Positions 1 to 6,206 of a DNA stretch of 11,948 bases are shown here, piece by piece; the stretch's first letter is position 1; every line of letters starts with the position of its first letter. The position numbers and the translations under genes are program-made. The stretch is from assembly GCA_030647575.1 (NCBI GenBank), contig JAUSJS010000152.1, forward strand, positions 1 through 11,948, given 5' to 3'. Source of the DNA: Candidatus Limnocylindrales bacterium. GTDB lineage: Bacteria; Chloroflexota; Limnocylindria; Limnocylindrales; CSP1-4. The notes under the pieces are model-generated. The model made no database searches. It saw only the letters and a program-made list of their open reading frames with translations, and was not told where the DNA came from.

Positions 1-760
1 CGACGCCCTGGCTGATCGTGAATCGGGCCGGCGGCACGAGCGCGCCGCGCCAGCGCAGATAGGCCCCGAAGGCGGCTGCCGCCGCGCCGGTCGCGGGGTC
101 CTCGACGACGTTGCCGACCGGGAACGGGTCGCGCGCCCGGAAGCGGTCGGTGGCCTCGCGCCAGACCAGCTGGACCGTCGTCAGGTCGGCCGCGAGCATG
201 ATCGACCGGAGTCGGTCGAAATCGTAGGCCAGCGAGCGCAGGGTGTCGTACGAGACCGCGGCGAGGATGAGGTGGTACGCGCCCGCATAGCCGACCGCCG
301 GGGGCAACGCCGGGTCGAGCTCCTCACGCGTCCAACCAAGCGCGGCCAGCGCGCCGGCCAGCAGGTCCGGCTCGGCGTCGCGCACCCGTGGGCGAACCGA
401 TGTGAGGGTCGCCCGCAGGTGCCCGTCCGGTCCTCGTTCCGCGTCGACCGTCACAGGGCCGTCGTTCGTCGTCAGGAGGAACCGACCCGGGGCCGATCGC
501 TCGGCCAGGGCAACCCCGCTGGCGATCGTGGCGTGGCCGCAGAACGGCACCTCGGCGGCCGGGCTGAAGTAGCGGACCCGATACGCGCCCGGCCGGCCGC
601 TCCCGTCGGGGGTGAGGAAGGCGGTCTCCGAGTAGCCAACGTCGGCCGCGATCCGTTGCATCTCGGCTGGTTCCGGCGGCGCCGGGCCGATCCACACCCC
701 GGCCGGGTTGCCGCCGGCAGGATCGAGCGTGAACGAGGCGACGTGAAGCAGCTCGGGCAC
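1..760 (-). CDS. PhzF-family isomerase/epimerase, 3' end cut by window edge
   Basis: The reading frame stays open from a GTG at 760 to the left edge (253 codons seen; family members are usually about 260-300 residues, so only the C-terminus is missing). The PhzF fold is recognisable. GNPAG lies at residues 17-21 and SETAF at 44-48, which places the catalytic glutamate at residue 45, the same number as in PhzF of Pseudomonas. FCGHAT lies at 73-78 and EDPATGAAA at 220-228, the loop shared by both halves of this diaminopimelate-epimerase-like fold. The substrate cannot be told from sequence; most homologues outside phenazine clusters have no assigned reaction, and no phenazine genes are nearby. 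The start is chosen because homology begins at once (ELLHVASF). There is no Shine-Dalgarno site, but TACGCT ends 6 bases before the GTG, suggesting a leaderless transcript. A 356-base gap separates it from the operon upstream. Confidence 0.9.
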   Translation of the reverse strand, partial: MPELLHVASFTLDPAGGNPAGVWIGPAPPEPAEMQRIAADVGYSETAFLTPDGSGRPGAYRVRYFSPAAEVPFCGHATIASGVALAERSAPGRFLLTTNDGPVTVDAERGPDGHLRATLTSVRPRVRDAEPDLLAGALAALGWTREELDPALPPAVGYAGAYHLILAAVSYDTLRSLAYDFDRLRSIMLAADLTTVQLVWREATDRFRARDPFPVGNVVEDPATGAAAAAFGAYLRWRGALVPPARFTISQGV

Positions 761-772
761 GGGCTGAGCGTA
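761..772 (-). promoter_or_regulatory. Possible -10 element for the PhzF-like gene, leaderless start
   Basis: On the minus strand TACGCT (772-767) lies 6 bases before the GTG start codon at 760, with no purine-rich ribosome site between them. A transcript starting about 7 bases downstream of this hexamer would begin at the start codon itself. No convincing -35 box is seen at 16-18 bases, so support is only the hexamer, its spacing and the similar arrangement at other first genes here. Confidence 0.3.
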
Positions 773-874
773 GCGCGATCGACCCGTCACAGGGGCGTCG
801 CAGACGTCTACACGAGCGCTCGGGCCACGGCCCTGTCAGCGCCCGGCCACGGCCCGTCTGGGCTCCGGAAATGC

Positions 875-902
875 CGAAGCGGCTCCCGAAGGAGCCGCTT
901 CG
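875..902 (-). terminator. 12-bp hairpin with cUUCGg loop, probable terminator of the minus-strand operon
   Basis: Positions 875-886 and 891-902 are perfect reverse complements (CGAAGCGGCTCC) around a 4-base loop. Read on the minus strand the loop is UUCG closed by C-G, the classic extra-stable tetraloop; read on the plus strand it is CGAA. This favours the minus strand as the transcribed sense, where GCATTT follows the stem. The T-run is short and the hairpin lies 214 bases beyond the last stop codon, so it could instead stabilise the mRNA 3' end. Confidence 0.55.
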
Positions 903-1116
903 ATTGCTGTCCCGGTAAAGGTGCCCGCCGAGGCGAACACTTCTGCCGCGCGTCAAGAGCATCTATCACGTCGGCTGCACCGACTACCCTGACCCTACCT
1001 ACCCATGACCTTGTCGCTGGGGCAGCGTGGCTGTTTGAGCAGCACAAATATCCTACCCGAAGGAGGGCCGTTTTCCAAGGGTTTTGGCAAGTCTCAGTGT
1101 GTAAATTCCTTAACCT

Positions 1117-1608
1117 TCATGCTTCGTCGACAGTCACCGAGGTCATCGCCACCGGGTCGGCCGGCAGATCCCGACCGTCGCGCGGCGCACTGACGATCTT
1201 GTCGACGACGTCCATTCCCTTCGTGACCTGGCCGAACAGCGTGTAGTTCTTGGGCAGCTTGCCCGTCAGGTCCTGGTGGCAGATGAAGAACTGGCTGCCG
1301 TTGGTGTTCGGTCCGGCGTTGGCCATGGCGAGGGCGCCGCGGACGTAATCACCCTGGACCTTCTCGTCTTCGAACTTGTAGCCAGGACCGCCGGTGCCGA
1401 CACGCCGGCGCTCCAGGGATGCCTTCTTGCCGTACTGGCCGTCACCGGCCTGGGCCACGAAGCCCGGGATGACGCGATGGAAGACGACGTCGTCGTAGAA
1501 CCCCTTGCGGGCGAGTTCGATAAAGTTGCCGGTGGCCTTGGGGGCGCTCTGGTCGAACAGCTCGATCTCGATGTCGCCGAGCTCAGTCGCAAGCGTGGCG
1601 CGGGTCAT
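1117..1608 (-). CDS. Cytosolic cyclophilin-type peptidyl-prolyl cis-trans isomerase
   Basis: A 163-residue single-domain cyclophilin (Pro_isomerase family) that catalyses cis-trans isomerisation of X-Pro bonds in folding proteins. There is no signal peptide, so it should act in the cytosol. The active-site signature is intact: FHRVIPGF at 43-50 carries the catalytic Arg45 and Phe50, Gln53 follows, and MANAGPNTNGSQFFIC at 95-110 gives Gln106 and Phe108. The start ATG at 1608 is preceded by AAGGAG with a 7-base spacer. It is the last gene of the minus-strand series, 31 bases after a second cyclophilin that is a lipoprotein, so the pair probably arose by duplication and serves two compartments. 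The length and compactness are typical of bacterial PpiA/PpiB-type enzymes; I do not assign either symbol. Confidence 0.95.
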   Translation of the reverse strand: MTRATLATELGDIEIELFDQSAPKATGNFIELARKGFYDDVVFHRVIPGFVAQAGDGQYGKKASLERRRVGTGGPGYKFEDEKVQGDYVRGALAMANAGPNTNGSQFFICHQDLTGKLPKNYTLFGQVTKGMDVVDKIVSAPRDGRDLPADPVAMTSVTVDEA

Positions 1609-1615
1609 GGACGGA

Positions 1616-1621
1616 CTCCTT
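1616..1621 (-). promoter_or_regulatory. Shine-Dalgarno site of the cytosolic cyclophilin
   Basis: AAGGAG on the minus strand ends 7 bases before the ATG at 1608. It fixes the start and shows that the organism uses Shine-Dalgarno initiation for genes inside transcripts. Confidence 0.8.
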
Positions 1622-1639
1622 GGCTGTGGGTGCTTGAGC

Positions 1640-2305
1640 CTACGGGGTGCTGACGGTGACCCTGGTCATGACTACCGGGTTCGACGGTAGCTCGGCATCG
1701 GCGGCCGCTGCAATCGCATCGACCGCGTCCATGCCCGACGAGACCGTGCCGATGATCTGGTAGGTGTTCGCCGACGCGAGCGCCGCACGGGCGGCGTCGT
1801 CGAGGACGATGAAGAACTGGGACCCGACCGAATTCGGCTGTGAGCTCCGGGCCATCGCGACGGTGGCGCGGCTGTAGGTAGCCGTCACCGGCTCGTCCTG
1901 GATGGTGTAGTCCGGGCCGCCGGTGCCCGTACCCGTCGGATCGCCGCCCTGGATGACGAAGGGTGTGCCGTCCTGGAGCGTCGCCACCCGGTGAAAGACG
2001 ACGCCGTCGTAGAAGCCGCAACCGGCCAGGGCCACGAAGTTGCCGGCCGCGATCGGCGACAGGTCGGCCTCGATCTTGATCGCGATTGACCCCTTGTCGG
2101 TCTCGATCGTGACGGTCCTCGTCTCGCCGGCGGGGAGCGGGTCGGGCTGGCTCGTGGGACAGGCGGCCGTGGCGGGCCCCGCTCCTGTCGTCGGCAGGGG
2201 AGTGGCGACCCCGGCGCTCGAGCAGGCGGCCAGGAGCAGGGTCGCCGTCAGCGCCAGCATGGCGCGCGGCGCGATCAGGCGGCGGCGATGGACGGCTGGG
2301 ATCAT
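1640..2305 (-). CDS. Cyclophilin-type peptidyl-prolyl isomerase, predicted lipoprotein
   Basis: A 221-residue protein with an arginine-rich N-terminus, a hydrophobic stretch (about 15-27) and the lipobox LAAC, so Cys28 should be lipidated and the domain held on the outer face of the membrane. A Thr/Pro-rich linker of about 35 residues leads to a cyclophilin domain (about 64-219). FHRV at 104-107 provides Arg106, PFVIQGGDP at 116-123 provides Phe117 and Gln119, and GSQFFIVL lies at 161-168, so the catalytic set is kept. Its likely role is folding of exported proteins. The ATG overlaps the stop of the HisA-like gene (ATGA) and follows GGAGG by 7 bases, a translationally coupled arrangement. It has a longer Asp/Ala-rich loop after the QFF motif than the cytosolic partner, so the two copies are well diverged. 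Confidence 0.94.
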   Translation of the reverse strand: MIPAVHRRRLIAPRAMLALTATLLLAACSSAGVATPLPTTGAGPATAACPTSQPDPLPAGETRTVTIETDKGSIAIKIEADLSPIAAGNFVALAGCGFYDGVVFHRVATLQDGTPFVIQGGDPTGTGTGGPDYTIQDEPVTATYSRATVAMARSSQPNSVGSQFFIVLDDAARAALASANTYQIIGTVSSGMDAVDAIAAAADAELPSNPVVMTRVTVSTP

Positions 2306-3003
2306 GCGGCGGCCTCCAGGGCTGCGGAATAGTCGATGGCCCCGGAAAACAGCGCTTCTCCGAGGATGACGCCGCTCGCGCCGGTATCTCGCAGGCGGCG
2401 GAGGCCCTCGAGGTCACGCACCCCGCCGGCCACCAGGATCTCGGCATCGTACGACCGAATCAGCTCCCGGGTCCGCTCGAGGTCCGGTTCCGCGCCACCG
2501 TGGCTCAGCACGAATCGCCCGACACCGGCGTCCACGAGCTCACCGACCAGGCTGAGAACCGTCGGCGGCGCGCTCCGCCGCCAGGGAAAAGCCGCCAGCC
2601 GCTCGGGGCGCGGATCCAGGCCGACGGCCAGCCAGTCGCCAGCCACGGCCAGGCAGGCTCGCAGGTCGTCGGGTCGGTCGGCAATGGCCGTGGTCAGCAC
2701 GACACGTGTCGCACCGGCGGCAAAGGCAAGGCGGATAGCCTCGGCCGAGTCGACGCCGCCGGCGATCTGGAGCGGGACGGCGACCCGGGCCGCAACCGAG
2801 CCGACCGCTTCGAGGTTGCCGGGTGCCCCCGCGCGGGCGCCATCGAAGTCGACCAGGTGGATGAGCCGCGCGCCGAGGGCCACGAAGCGCTCCGCGATCC
2901 GGTCCGGGCGATCGGTCGGAGCGCCGGTCCCGGCCGCCGCGCCCGGCCAGTAGACGAGGCGCGAGCGGCCGCCTTCGAGATCGATCGCCGGGATGACTTG
3001 CAC
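2302..3003 (-). CDS. HisA/HisF-family TIM barrel, divergent HisA-like isomerase
   Basis: A 233-residue (beta/alpha)8 protein of the HisA/HisF family. HisA isomerises the aminoaldose ProFAR in histidine synthesis. With the GTG at 3003 as start, VIPAIDLEGG puts the catalytic aspartate exactly at residue 8, and LAVGLDPR supplies the second aspartate at 130. LIHLVDFDGA (48-57) and the C-terminal phosphate loops VAGGVRD (191-197) and GVILGEALF (211-219) also match the family. Two features differ from textbook HisA: the loop normally reading TxxxxDGT is SHGGAEPD at 167-174, and the GGGIR motif is AGGVDS at 81-86, losing the arginine. It may therefore be HisA with relaxed constraints or a paralogue with another substrate. 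The GTG lies 7 bases after the DUF885 stop and has no clear Shine-Dalgarno site; a longer frame to an ATG at 3063 overlaps DUF885 and adds only low-complexity residues. No other histidine gene is visible. Confidence 0.82.
   Translation of the reverse strand: MQVIPAIDLEGGRSRLVYWPGAAAGTGAPTDRPDRIAERFVALGARLIHLVDFDGARAGAPGNLEAVGSVAARVAVPLQIAGGVDSAEAIRLAFAAGATRVVLTTAIADRPDDLRACLAVAGDWLAVGLDPRPERLAAFPWRRSAPPTVLSLVGELVDAGVGRFVLSHGGAEPDLERTRELIRSYDAEILVAGGVRDLEGLRRLRDTGASGVILGEALFSGAIDYSAALEAAA
2313..2317 (-). promoter_or_regulatory. Shine-Dalgarno site of the lipoprotein cyclophilin
   Basis: GGAGG on the minus strand lies 7 bases before the ATG at 2305, inside the end of the HisA-like gene. Together with the ATGA stop/start overlap it supports translational coupling of the two genes. 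Confidence 0.7.
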
Positions 3004-3010
3004 GATCGCG

Positions 3011-4753
3011 TCAGGCCTGCTGGCTCGAGGTCGCCCCACGGCCCTCGCCCGCGGTCGCCCCACGGCCCCCGGCTTCAGCCGCCCCGGCGAGCAGGCGCCG
3101 ATGGAAGCTGATCGGCAACGATCCGTTGCGCAGCAGCGTGTCGTGGAAGCCCTTCAGGCTGAAGCGGTCGCCGAGCCGGCGCTGCTCGTCGGCGCGCAGC
3201 CCGAGCAGCAGCGTTCGGCCGAGCAGGTACGACAGCGGGTAGGTCGGCCGGTAGGTGTACCACTGGACCTCGGCGTGGGCGTTCGGGCGTTCGAACCTGG
3301 TCTGCTCGACGAGGAAGTCCGTCGCCTCGTCGACGCCGATCTCGCCGCGGTGCATCCGGACGTCGAGAATGATCCGGCAGGCTCGCCAGATGGCATCGGT
3401 GTGCATGATCAGGCGGAAGCGCGGGTCGGCATCGAAGCCCTGCTCGCGCATCATCAGCTCCGAATACATTCCCCAGCCCTCGACGAACTCGGGGGCGTCG
3501 GTCAGCAGGCGGGTCAGCGATGGATGCCGGCGCGCGGTATCGAGCTGGAGGTGATGGCCGGGATAGGCCTCGTGAATGCTGGTGTTGCTGATCGAGGCGA
3601 AGTTGTGCTCGCGCATCGCGTCGGGATCGCCGTCGACCGACGGCGTCACCACAAAGATGCCCTTGGGGTCGGGATCGAAAGCGGCCGGCTCGAAGTAGGC
3701 GGCGAAGGGCAGGACCCTGCGCAGGTATTCCGGCGTCGCGATGACGTCGATCCGTTCGTCGTCGGGGACCGTCGCCAGGTCGCGCTCGCTCAGGTGGCGG
3801 CGCGAGCGCAGCATCGAGGCGCGATAGGCCTCGAGCGCCTCCTCGAAGCCCTTCGGACGGTCCGACTTGACCTGATCGATGACGGTCGCCTCGTCGGCAT
3901 TCGGATCGATCTCGCGGGCGGCCGCGGCGCGGCTGGTGCGCTCCTCCCGCAGGCGCTCCCAGCCGAGCTCCAGGATATCGTCGGCGTCGAGGCCGTCGAA
4001 GGCTCGCAGGCCGACCATCGCGTCGTGGCGCTCGCGCCCGATGGCCCACTCGTCGACGCCGTTCGCGAGCGTGCTCTCCAGCCAGCTCCCGTACAGCTCG
4101 ACCGCGATCTTGGCGGACTCCGCGGCGCGCTCGAGGCGGCGCTGCTGTGCGCCTCCCAGGACGCCCGCACCCGCCACGACCAGCCCGTCGAAGAAGGCCG
4201 GCAGGTCCGCCGCCGTATCGATCTCGATCTGCTGCCAGCGCCGGACCTGGGGCACGGCTGCCCGCGTCTTCGTCTCCTCGACGAAGGCCCCGACGGCCTC
4301 GAGCCGACCGGCGATCGCGGCCAGCCGCTCGGGCAGCTGCGCGTGGTCGCGCGCGAAGAGCAGGAAGAGACCGTCGCCGACGGTATCGAGGGCGAAGGAT
4401 CGACGCTCCCAGATGCGCACGACGTCGGTGTCGAAGATCACGCGGCGCAGGTTGTGGATCTCGAGATCGCGCTCGAAGCGCACCTCGGACGACAGTCCGG
4501 CGGGGTCGAGTGCCTCGATCTCGGCCAGGTGGGCCCGTTCCGCGGCGAGCTCCGCGAGAACCTGCTCCCGGCTGCCGTCACCCAGCAGATCGTCGTCCTG
4601 GTGGAAGCCCAGGGCGGTCCCGAACACCGGGTTGTCGCGAACCAGGCGAACGAAGCGCGCCTCGACGAGGTCGTAGAGCCGGTCGTCGAGCGGGCCCGGG
4701 TCGGCCGCCGGTGCGGGGCGCGGGAGCGCGCGCTGGGCGCGTGGATCGATCAT
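3011..4753 (-). CDS. DUF885-family metallopeptidase-like protein
   Basis: A 580-residue soluble protein of the DUF885 family, related in fold to zinc metallopeptidases of the MA clan. Key features are HEAYPGHHLQ at 394-403 (His394, Glu395 and His400 of an expanded zinc motif), EGWGMYSE at 425-432 with Glu425 the probable third metal ligand, and YPLSYLLGR at 505-513. A long helical N-terminal region (about 25-330) is usual for the family. There is no signal peptide and the length is normal. The substrate is unknown; characterised relatives are few and peptidase activity is inferred from the motif. The start ATG at 4753 has no good Shine-Dalgarno site and lies 28 bases after the threonine aldolase stop, so co-transcription is likely. 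The last 25 or so residues are a low-complexity Gly/Ala/Arg tail coded by a 24-base in-frame repeat and are probably not part of the fold. Confidence 0.88.
   Translation of the reverse strand: MIDPRAQRALPRPAPAADPGPLDDRLYDLVEARFVRLVRDNPVFGTALGFHQDDDLLGDGSREQVLAELAAERAHLAEIEALDPAGLSSEVRFERDLEIHNLRRVIFDTDVVRIWERRSFALDTVGDGLFLLFARDHAQLPERLAAIAGRLEAVGAFVEETKTRAAVPQVRRWQQIEIDTAADLPAFFDGLVVAGAGVLGGAQQRRLERAAESAKIAVELYGSWLESTLANGVDEWAIGRERHDAMVGLRAFDGLDADDILELGWERLREERTSRAAAAREIDPNADEATVIDQVKSDRPKGFEEALEAYRASMLRSRRHLSERDLATVPDDERIDVIATPEYLRRVLPFAAYFEPAAFDPDPKGIFVVTPSVDGDPDAMREHNFASISNTSIHEAYPGHHLQLDTARRHPSLTRLLTDAPEFVEGWGMYSELMMREQGFDADPRFRLIMHTDAIWRACRIILDVRMHRGEIGVDEATDFLVEQTRFERPNAHAEVQWYTYRPTYPLSYLLGRTLLLGLRADEQRRLGDRFSLKGFHDTLLRNGSLPISFHRRLLAGAAEAGGRGATAGEGRGATSSQQA
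3029..3068. repeat. 24-base-period direct repeat in the DUF885 C-terminal tail
   Basis: GGTCGCCCCACGGCCC occurs at 3029-3044 and again, identically, at 3053-3068. The period of 24 bases is eight codons, so the reading frame is kept and the tail repeats GRGAT. It looks like a small slippage or duplication event at the gene end. Confidence 0.85.
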
Positions 4754-4781
4754 GAATGGCGGCCCGACGAGTCGCGCCCGG

Positions 4782-5906
4782 TCAGGCGGTAGCGACGAGA
4801 GAGCCGGGCGTTACCGGCCGTGGACTCGTCTCGGCAAGAGCCGCCCGCGTGGCGGCGATGGTCGTCTCGATGTCGTCGGCAGTCACGCCGTAGTGGGTCA
4901 CGGCGCGGACCTGCCCGTGGGGATATTCCACCATCAGGACGTCACGCGCTCGGAGGGCTTCGAGGAAGGCGGCTCGATCGCGTTGGACCTTGAACAGCAC
5001 GAAGTTGGTTCGAACACGCTTCGGATCCAGCGGGCCCAGGCCCGGTTGGGCCGTCCCACCGGCCGCGACGATCCCGTCCATCTGGCTGAGCGCCTCGGCC
5101 AGGCGACGTGCGTTGGTGTGGTCTTCGGCCAGACGTTCGATCGTCCCGTCGGGGCCGTCGGACAGTGCCACGAGGCCGGCCGCGGCGAGGATTCCGACCT
5201 GGCGCATGCCACCACCCACCAGCTTCCGCCCGCGACGTGCCCGCCAGATGACGTCGCGAGTCCCGACAACCAGCGATCCGACCGGACAGGCCAGCCCCTT
5301 CGACAGGCAGAAGGTGACCGTGTCGGCGGGCCCGGCGAGATCGGACGGGCGGACGCCCTGGGCCACGACCGCGTTCCAGAAGCGGGCACCATCGATGTGC
5401 AGCGGGACGCCGTGCGCGTGCGCGATGTCCGCGACCTGGCGGGTGTATTCCGCGGTCAATGGCTGGCCCATTGAGTGGGCGTGGGTGTTCTCGATGGTCA
5501 CGAGGCCGCTGATCGGCTCGTGCGGGTCGCTCGGATCCCGGAACGCGGCATCGATCTCAGCCGGGTCCATCGTGCCGTCCGGGCGGTCCTCCAGCGACCG
5601 AATGCTCGTTCCGACGATGACCGCGTGGCCGGCCGCCTCGTCGATGACGAGATGGTGCTCGCGACCGGCGATCGTCTCCTGACCACGACCGAGGTGGGCC
5701 AGCTGCGCGACCAGGTTGCCCATGGTGCCCGAGGCGACGAACAGGCCGGCTTCCTTGCCCAGCAGCTCGGCCGCGCGTTCCTCGAGGGCGTTGACCGTCG
5801 GGTCGTCACCGAAGACGTCGTCGCCGACCTCCGCCTCGGCCATCGCCCGGCGCATCGCCGGCGTGGGCTTGGTGACCGTGTCGCTGCGCAGATCGATGAG
5901 AGGCAT
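4782..5906 (-). CDS. ltaE: Low-specificity L-threonine aldolase (PLP enzyme)
   Basis: A 374-residue fold-type I PLP enzyme of the beta-eliminating lyase/threonine aldolase family, cleaving L-threonine or L-allo-threonine to glycine and acetaldehyde in the cytosol. IDLRSDTVTKPT opens the protein at 4-15, EVGDDVFGDDP lies at 26-36, and ASGTMGNL at 58-65 binds the PLP phosphate. The stacking histidine is in EHHLVIDEAAG (83-93), IDGAR at 171-175 holds the aspartate that contacts the pyridine nitrogen, and LSKGLACPVGS at 201-211 contains the Schiff-base lysine, Lys203. The ATG at 5906 is chosen because homology starts there. The frame is open upstream to 6107, but that 67-residue extension reads the tRNA-Asp gene backwards and is spurious. 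TATACT lies 8 bases before this ATG with no ribosome site, implying a leaderless mRNA. It is the first gene of the minus-strand operon. Confidence 0.95.
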   Translation of the reverse strand: MPLIDLRSDTVTKPTPAMRRAMAEAEVGDDVFGDDPTVNALEERAAELLGKEAGLFVASGTMGNLVAQLAHLGRGQETIAGREHHLVIDEAAGHAVIVGTSIRSLEDRPDGTMDPAEIDAAFRDPSDPHEPISGLVTIENTHAHSMGQPLTAEYTRQVADIAHAHGVPLHIDGARFWNAVVAQGVRPSDLAGPADTVTFCLSKGLACPVGSLVVGTRDVIWRARRGRKLVGGGMRQVGILAAAGLVALSDGPDGTIERLAEDHTNARRLAEALSQMDGIVAAGGTAQPGLGPLDPKRVRTNFVLFKVQRDRAAFLEALRARDVLMVEYPHGQVRAVTHYGVTADDIETTIAATRAALAETSPRPVTPGSLVATA

Positions 5907-5914
5907 GGGCGGCG

Positions 5915-5920
5915 AGTATA
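5915..5920 (-). promoter_or_regulatory. -10 element TATACT of the threonine aldolase operon
   Basis: TATACT on the minus strand (5920-5915) differs from the consensus TATAAT at one base and ends 8 bases before the ATG at 5906. Transcription would start at or within a base or two of the start codon. No good -35 hexamer is seen at 16-18 bases upstream. Confidence 0.55.
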
Positions 5921-5959
5921 GGACGGTGGCTCTGGGTGGCCCTGATTGTCGACACTTGA

Positions 5960-5983
5960 TTGTCCGCGTGGTTGTCCGCGTGG
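5960..5983. repeat. Perfect 12-base tandem duplication between divergent promoters
   Basis: TTGTCCGCGTGG is present at 5960-5971 and immediately again at 5972-5983. It abuts the -35 box of the tRNA promoter and lies about 40 bases upstream of the threonine aldolase -10 element. It could be a pair of binding sites for a regulator or a neutral slippage product. Confidence 0.9.
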
Positions 5984-6012
5984 GCGACAAGCCGGGACGC
6001 CTCTGGTATGCT
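5984..6012 (+). promoter_or_regulatory. Promoter of tRNA-Asp
   Basis: GCGACA at 5984-5989 (four of six matches to TTGACA) and TATGCT at 6007-6012 are separated by 17 bases. The predicted start near 6019 gives an 11-base leader before the mature tRNA 5' end at 6030. Confidence 0.55.
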
Positions 6013-6029
6013 CCGCCATCGCCACAGCT

Positions 6030-6106
6030 GGACCCGTGGTGTAGCGGCCCAACATGCCAGCCTGTCACGCTGGAGATCGCCGGTTCGAATCCGGTCGGGT
6101 CCGCCA
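6030..6106 (+). tRNA. tRNA-Asp (anticodon GTC)
   Basis: A complete cloverleaf can be folded by hand. The acceptor arm pairs GGACCCG with CGGGTCC (7 bp, all Watson-Crick), and the D stem pairs GTGT with ACAT. The anticodon stem pairs CCAGC (6057-6061) with GCTGG (6069-6073) around loop CTGTCAC, with anticodon GTC at 6064-6066. The T arm has GCCGG/CCGGT around TTCGAAT. The discriminator base is G, as expected for Asp, and CCA is encoded at 6104-6106. Its own promoter and terminator make it a monocistronic unit. Open protein frames on both strands run through it and are artefacts. Confidence 0.97.
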
Positions 6107-6120
6107 CGACGCTTTTGCCT

Positions 6121-6150
6121 ACGCCCCGTCCGCCCGCCCGGACGGGGCGT
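6121..6150 (+). terminator. Intrinsic terminator of tRNA-Asp
   Basis: A perfect 12-bp stem pairs 6121-6132 (ACGCCCCGTCCG) with 6139-6150 around a 6-base loop, followed by the T-rich run TCCTCTT. It starts 14 bases after the CCA end of the tRNA and precedes the CapA promoter, so it insulates the two units. Confidence 0.85.
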
Positions 6151-6170
6151 TCCTCTTGCCTGGGTCATCA

Positions 6171-6200
6171 TTGGGGGGTCATGTCGAGCTCTGGCAGAAT
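6171..6200 (+). promoter_or_regulatory. Probable promoter of the CapA-family gene
   Basis: TTGGGG (6171-6176) and CAGAAT (6195-6200) are spaced by 18 bases. The -10-like box ends 6 bases before the GTG at 6207, so transcription would begin at the start codon. Both boxes are weak; the spacing and the match to other starts here are the main support. Confidence 0.4.
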
Positions 6201-6206
6201 CCGTCC

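Larger units (their letters stand above)
761..1116. other. 356-base non-coding gap between PhzF-like gene and cyclophilin
   Basis: No convincing protein is encoded here; the open frames across it have unlikely composition and no recognisable domain. It holds a perfect 12-bp hairpin (875-902). The part next to the cyclophilin gene, about 1020-1116, is visibly richer in A+T than the rest of the window, with runs such as AAATATCC and GTAAATTCC. It may be a 3' untranslated region, terminator and promoter space, or a small RNA; I recognise no known RNA family. Confidence 0.6.

Noticed and set aside
1..760. Phenazine biosynthesis cluster
   Set aside because: Only a PhzF-family protein is present, and most of these have no link to phenazines; no other phz gene is visible.
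1020..1116. Possible SRP RNA, tmRNA or riboswitch in the A+T-richer segment
   Set aside because: I looked for the SRP tetraloop region, a tRNA-like end and common riboswitch cores on both strands and found none that hold together.
272..1246. 324-codon open frame on the plus strand
   Set aside because: It is antisense to the PhzF-like gene, whose catalytic motifs are intact, and then crosses non-coding DNA.
2993..4792. 599-codon open frame on the plus strand
   Set aside because: It lies opposite the DUF885 gene, whose metal motifs are clear. Its translation has no recognisable domain and the composition typical of antisense reading of GC-rich codons.
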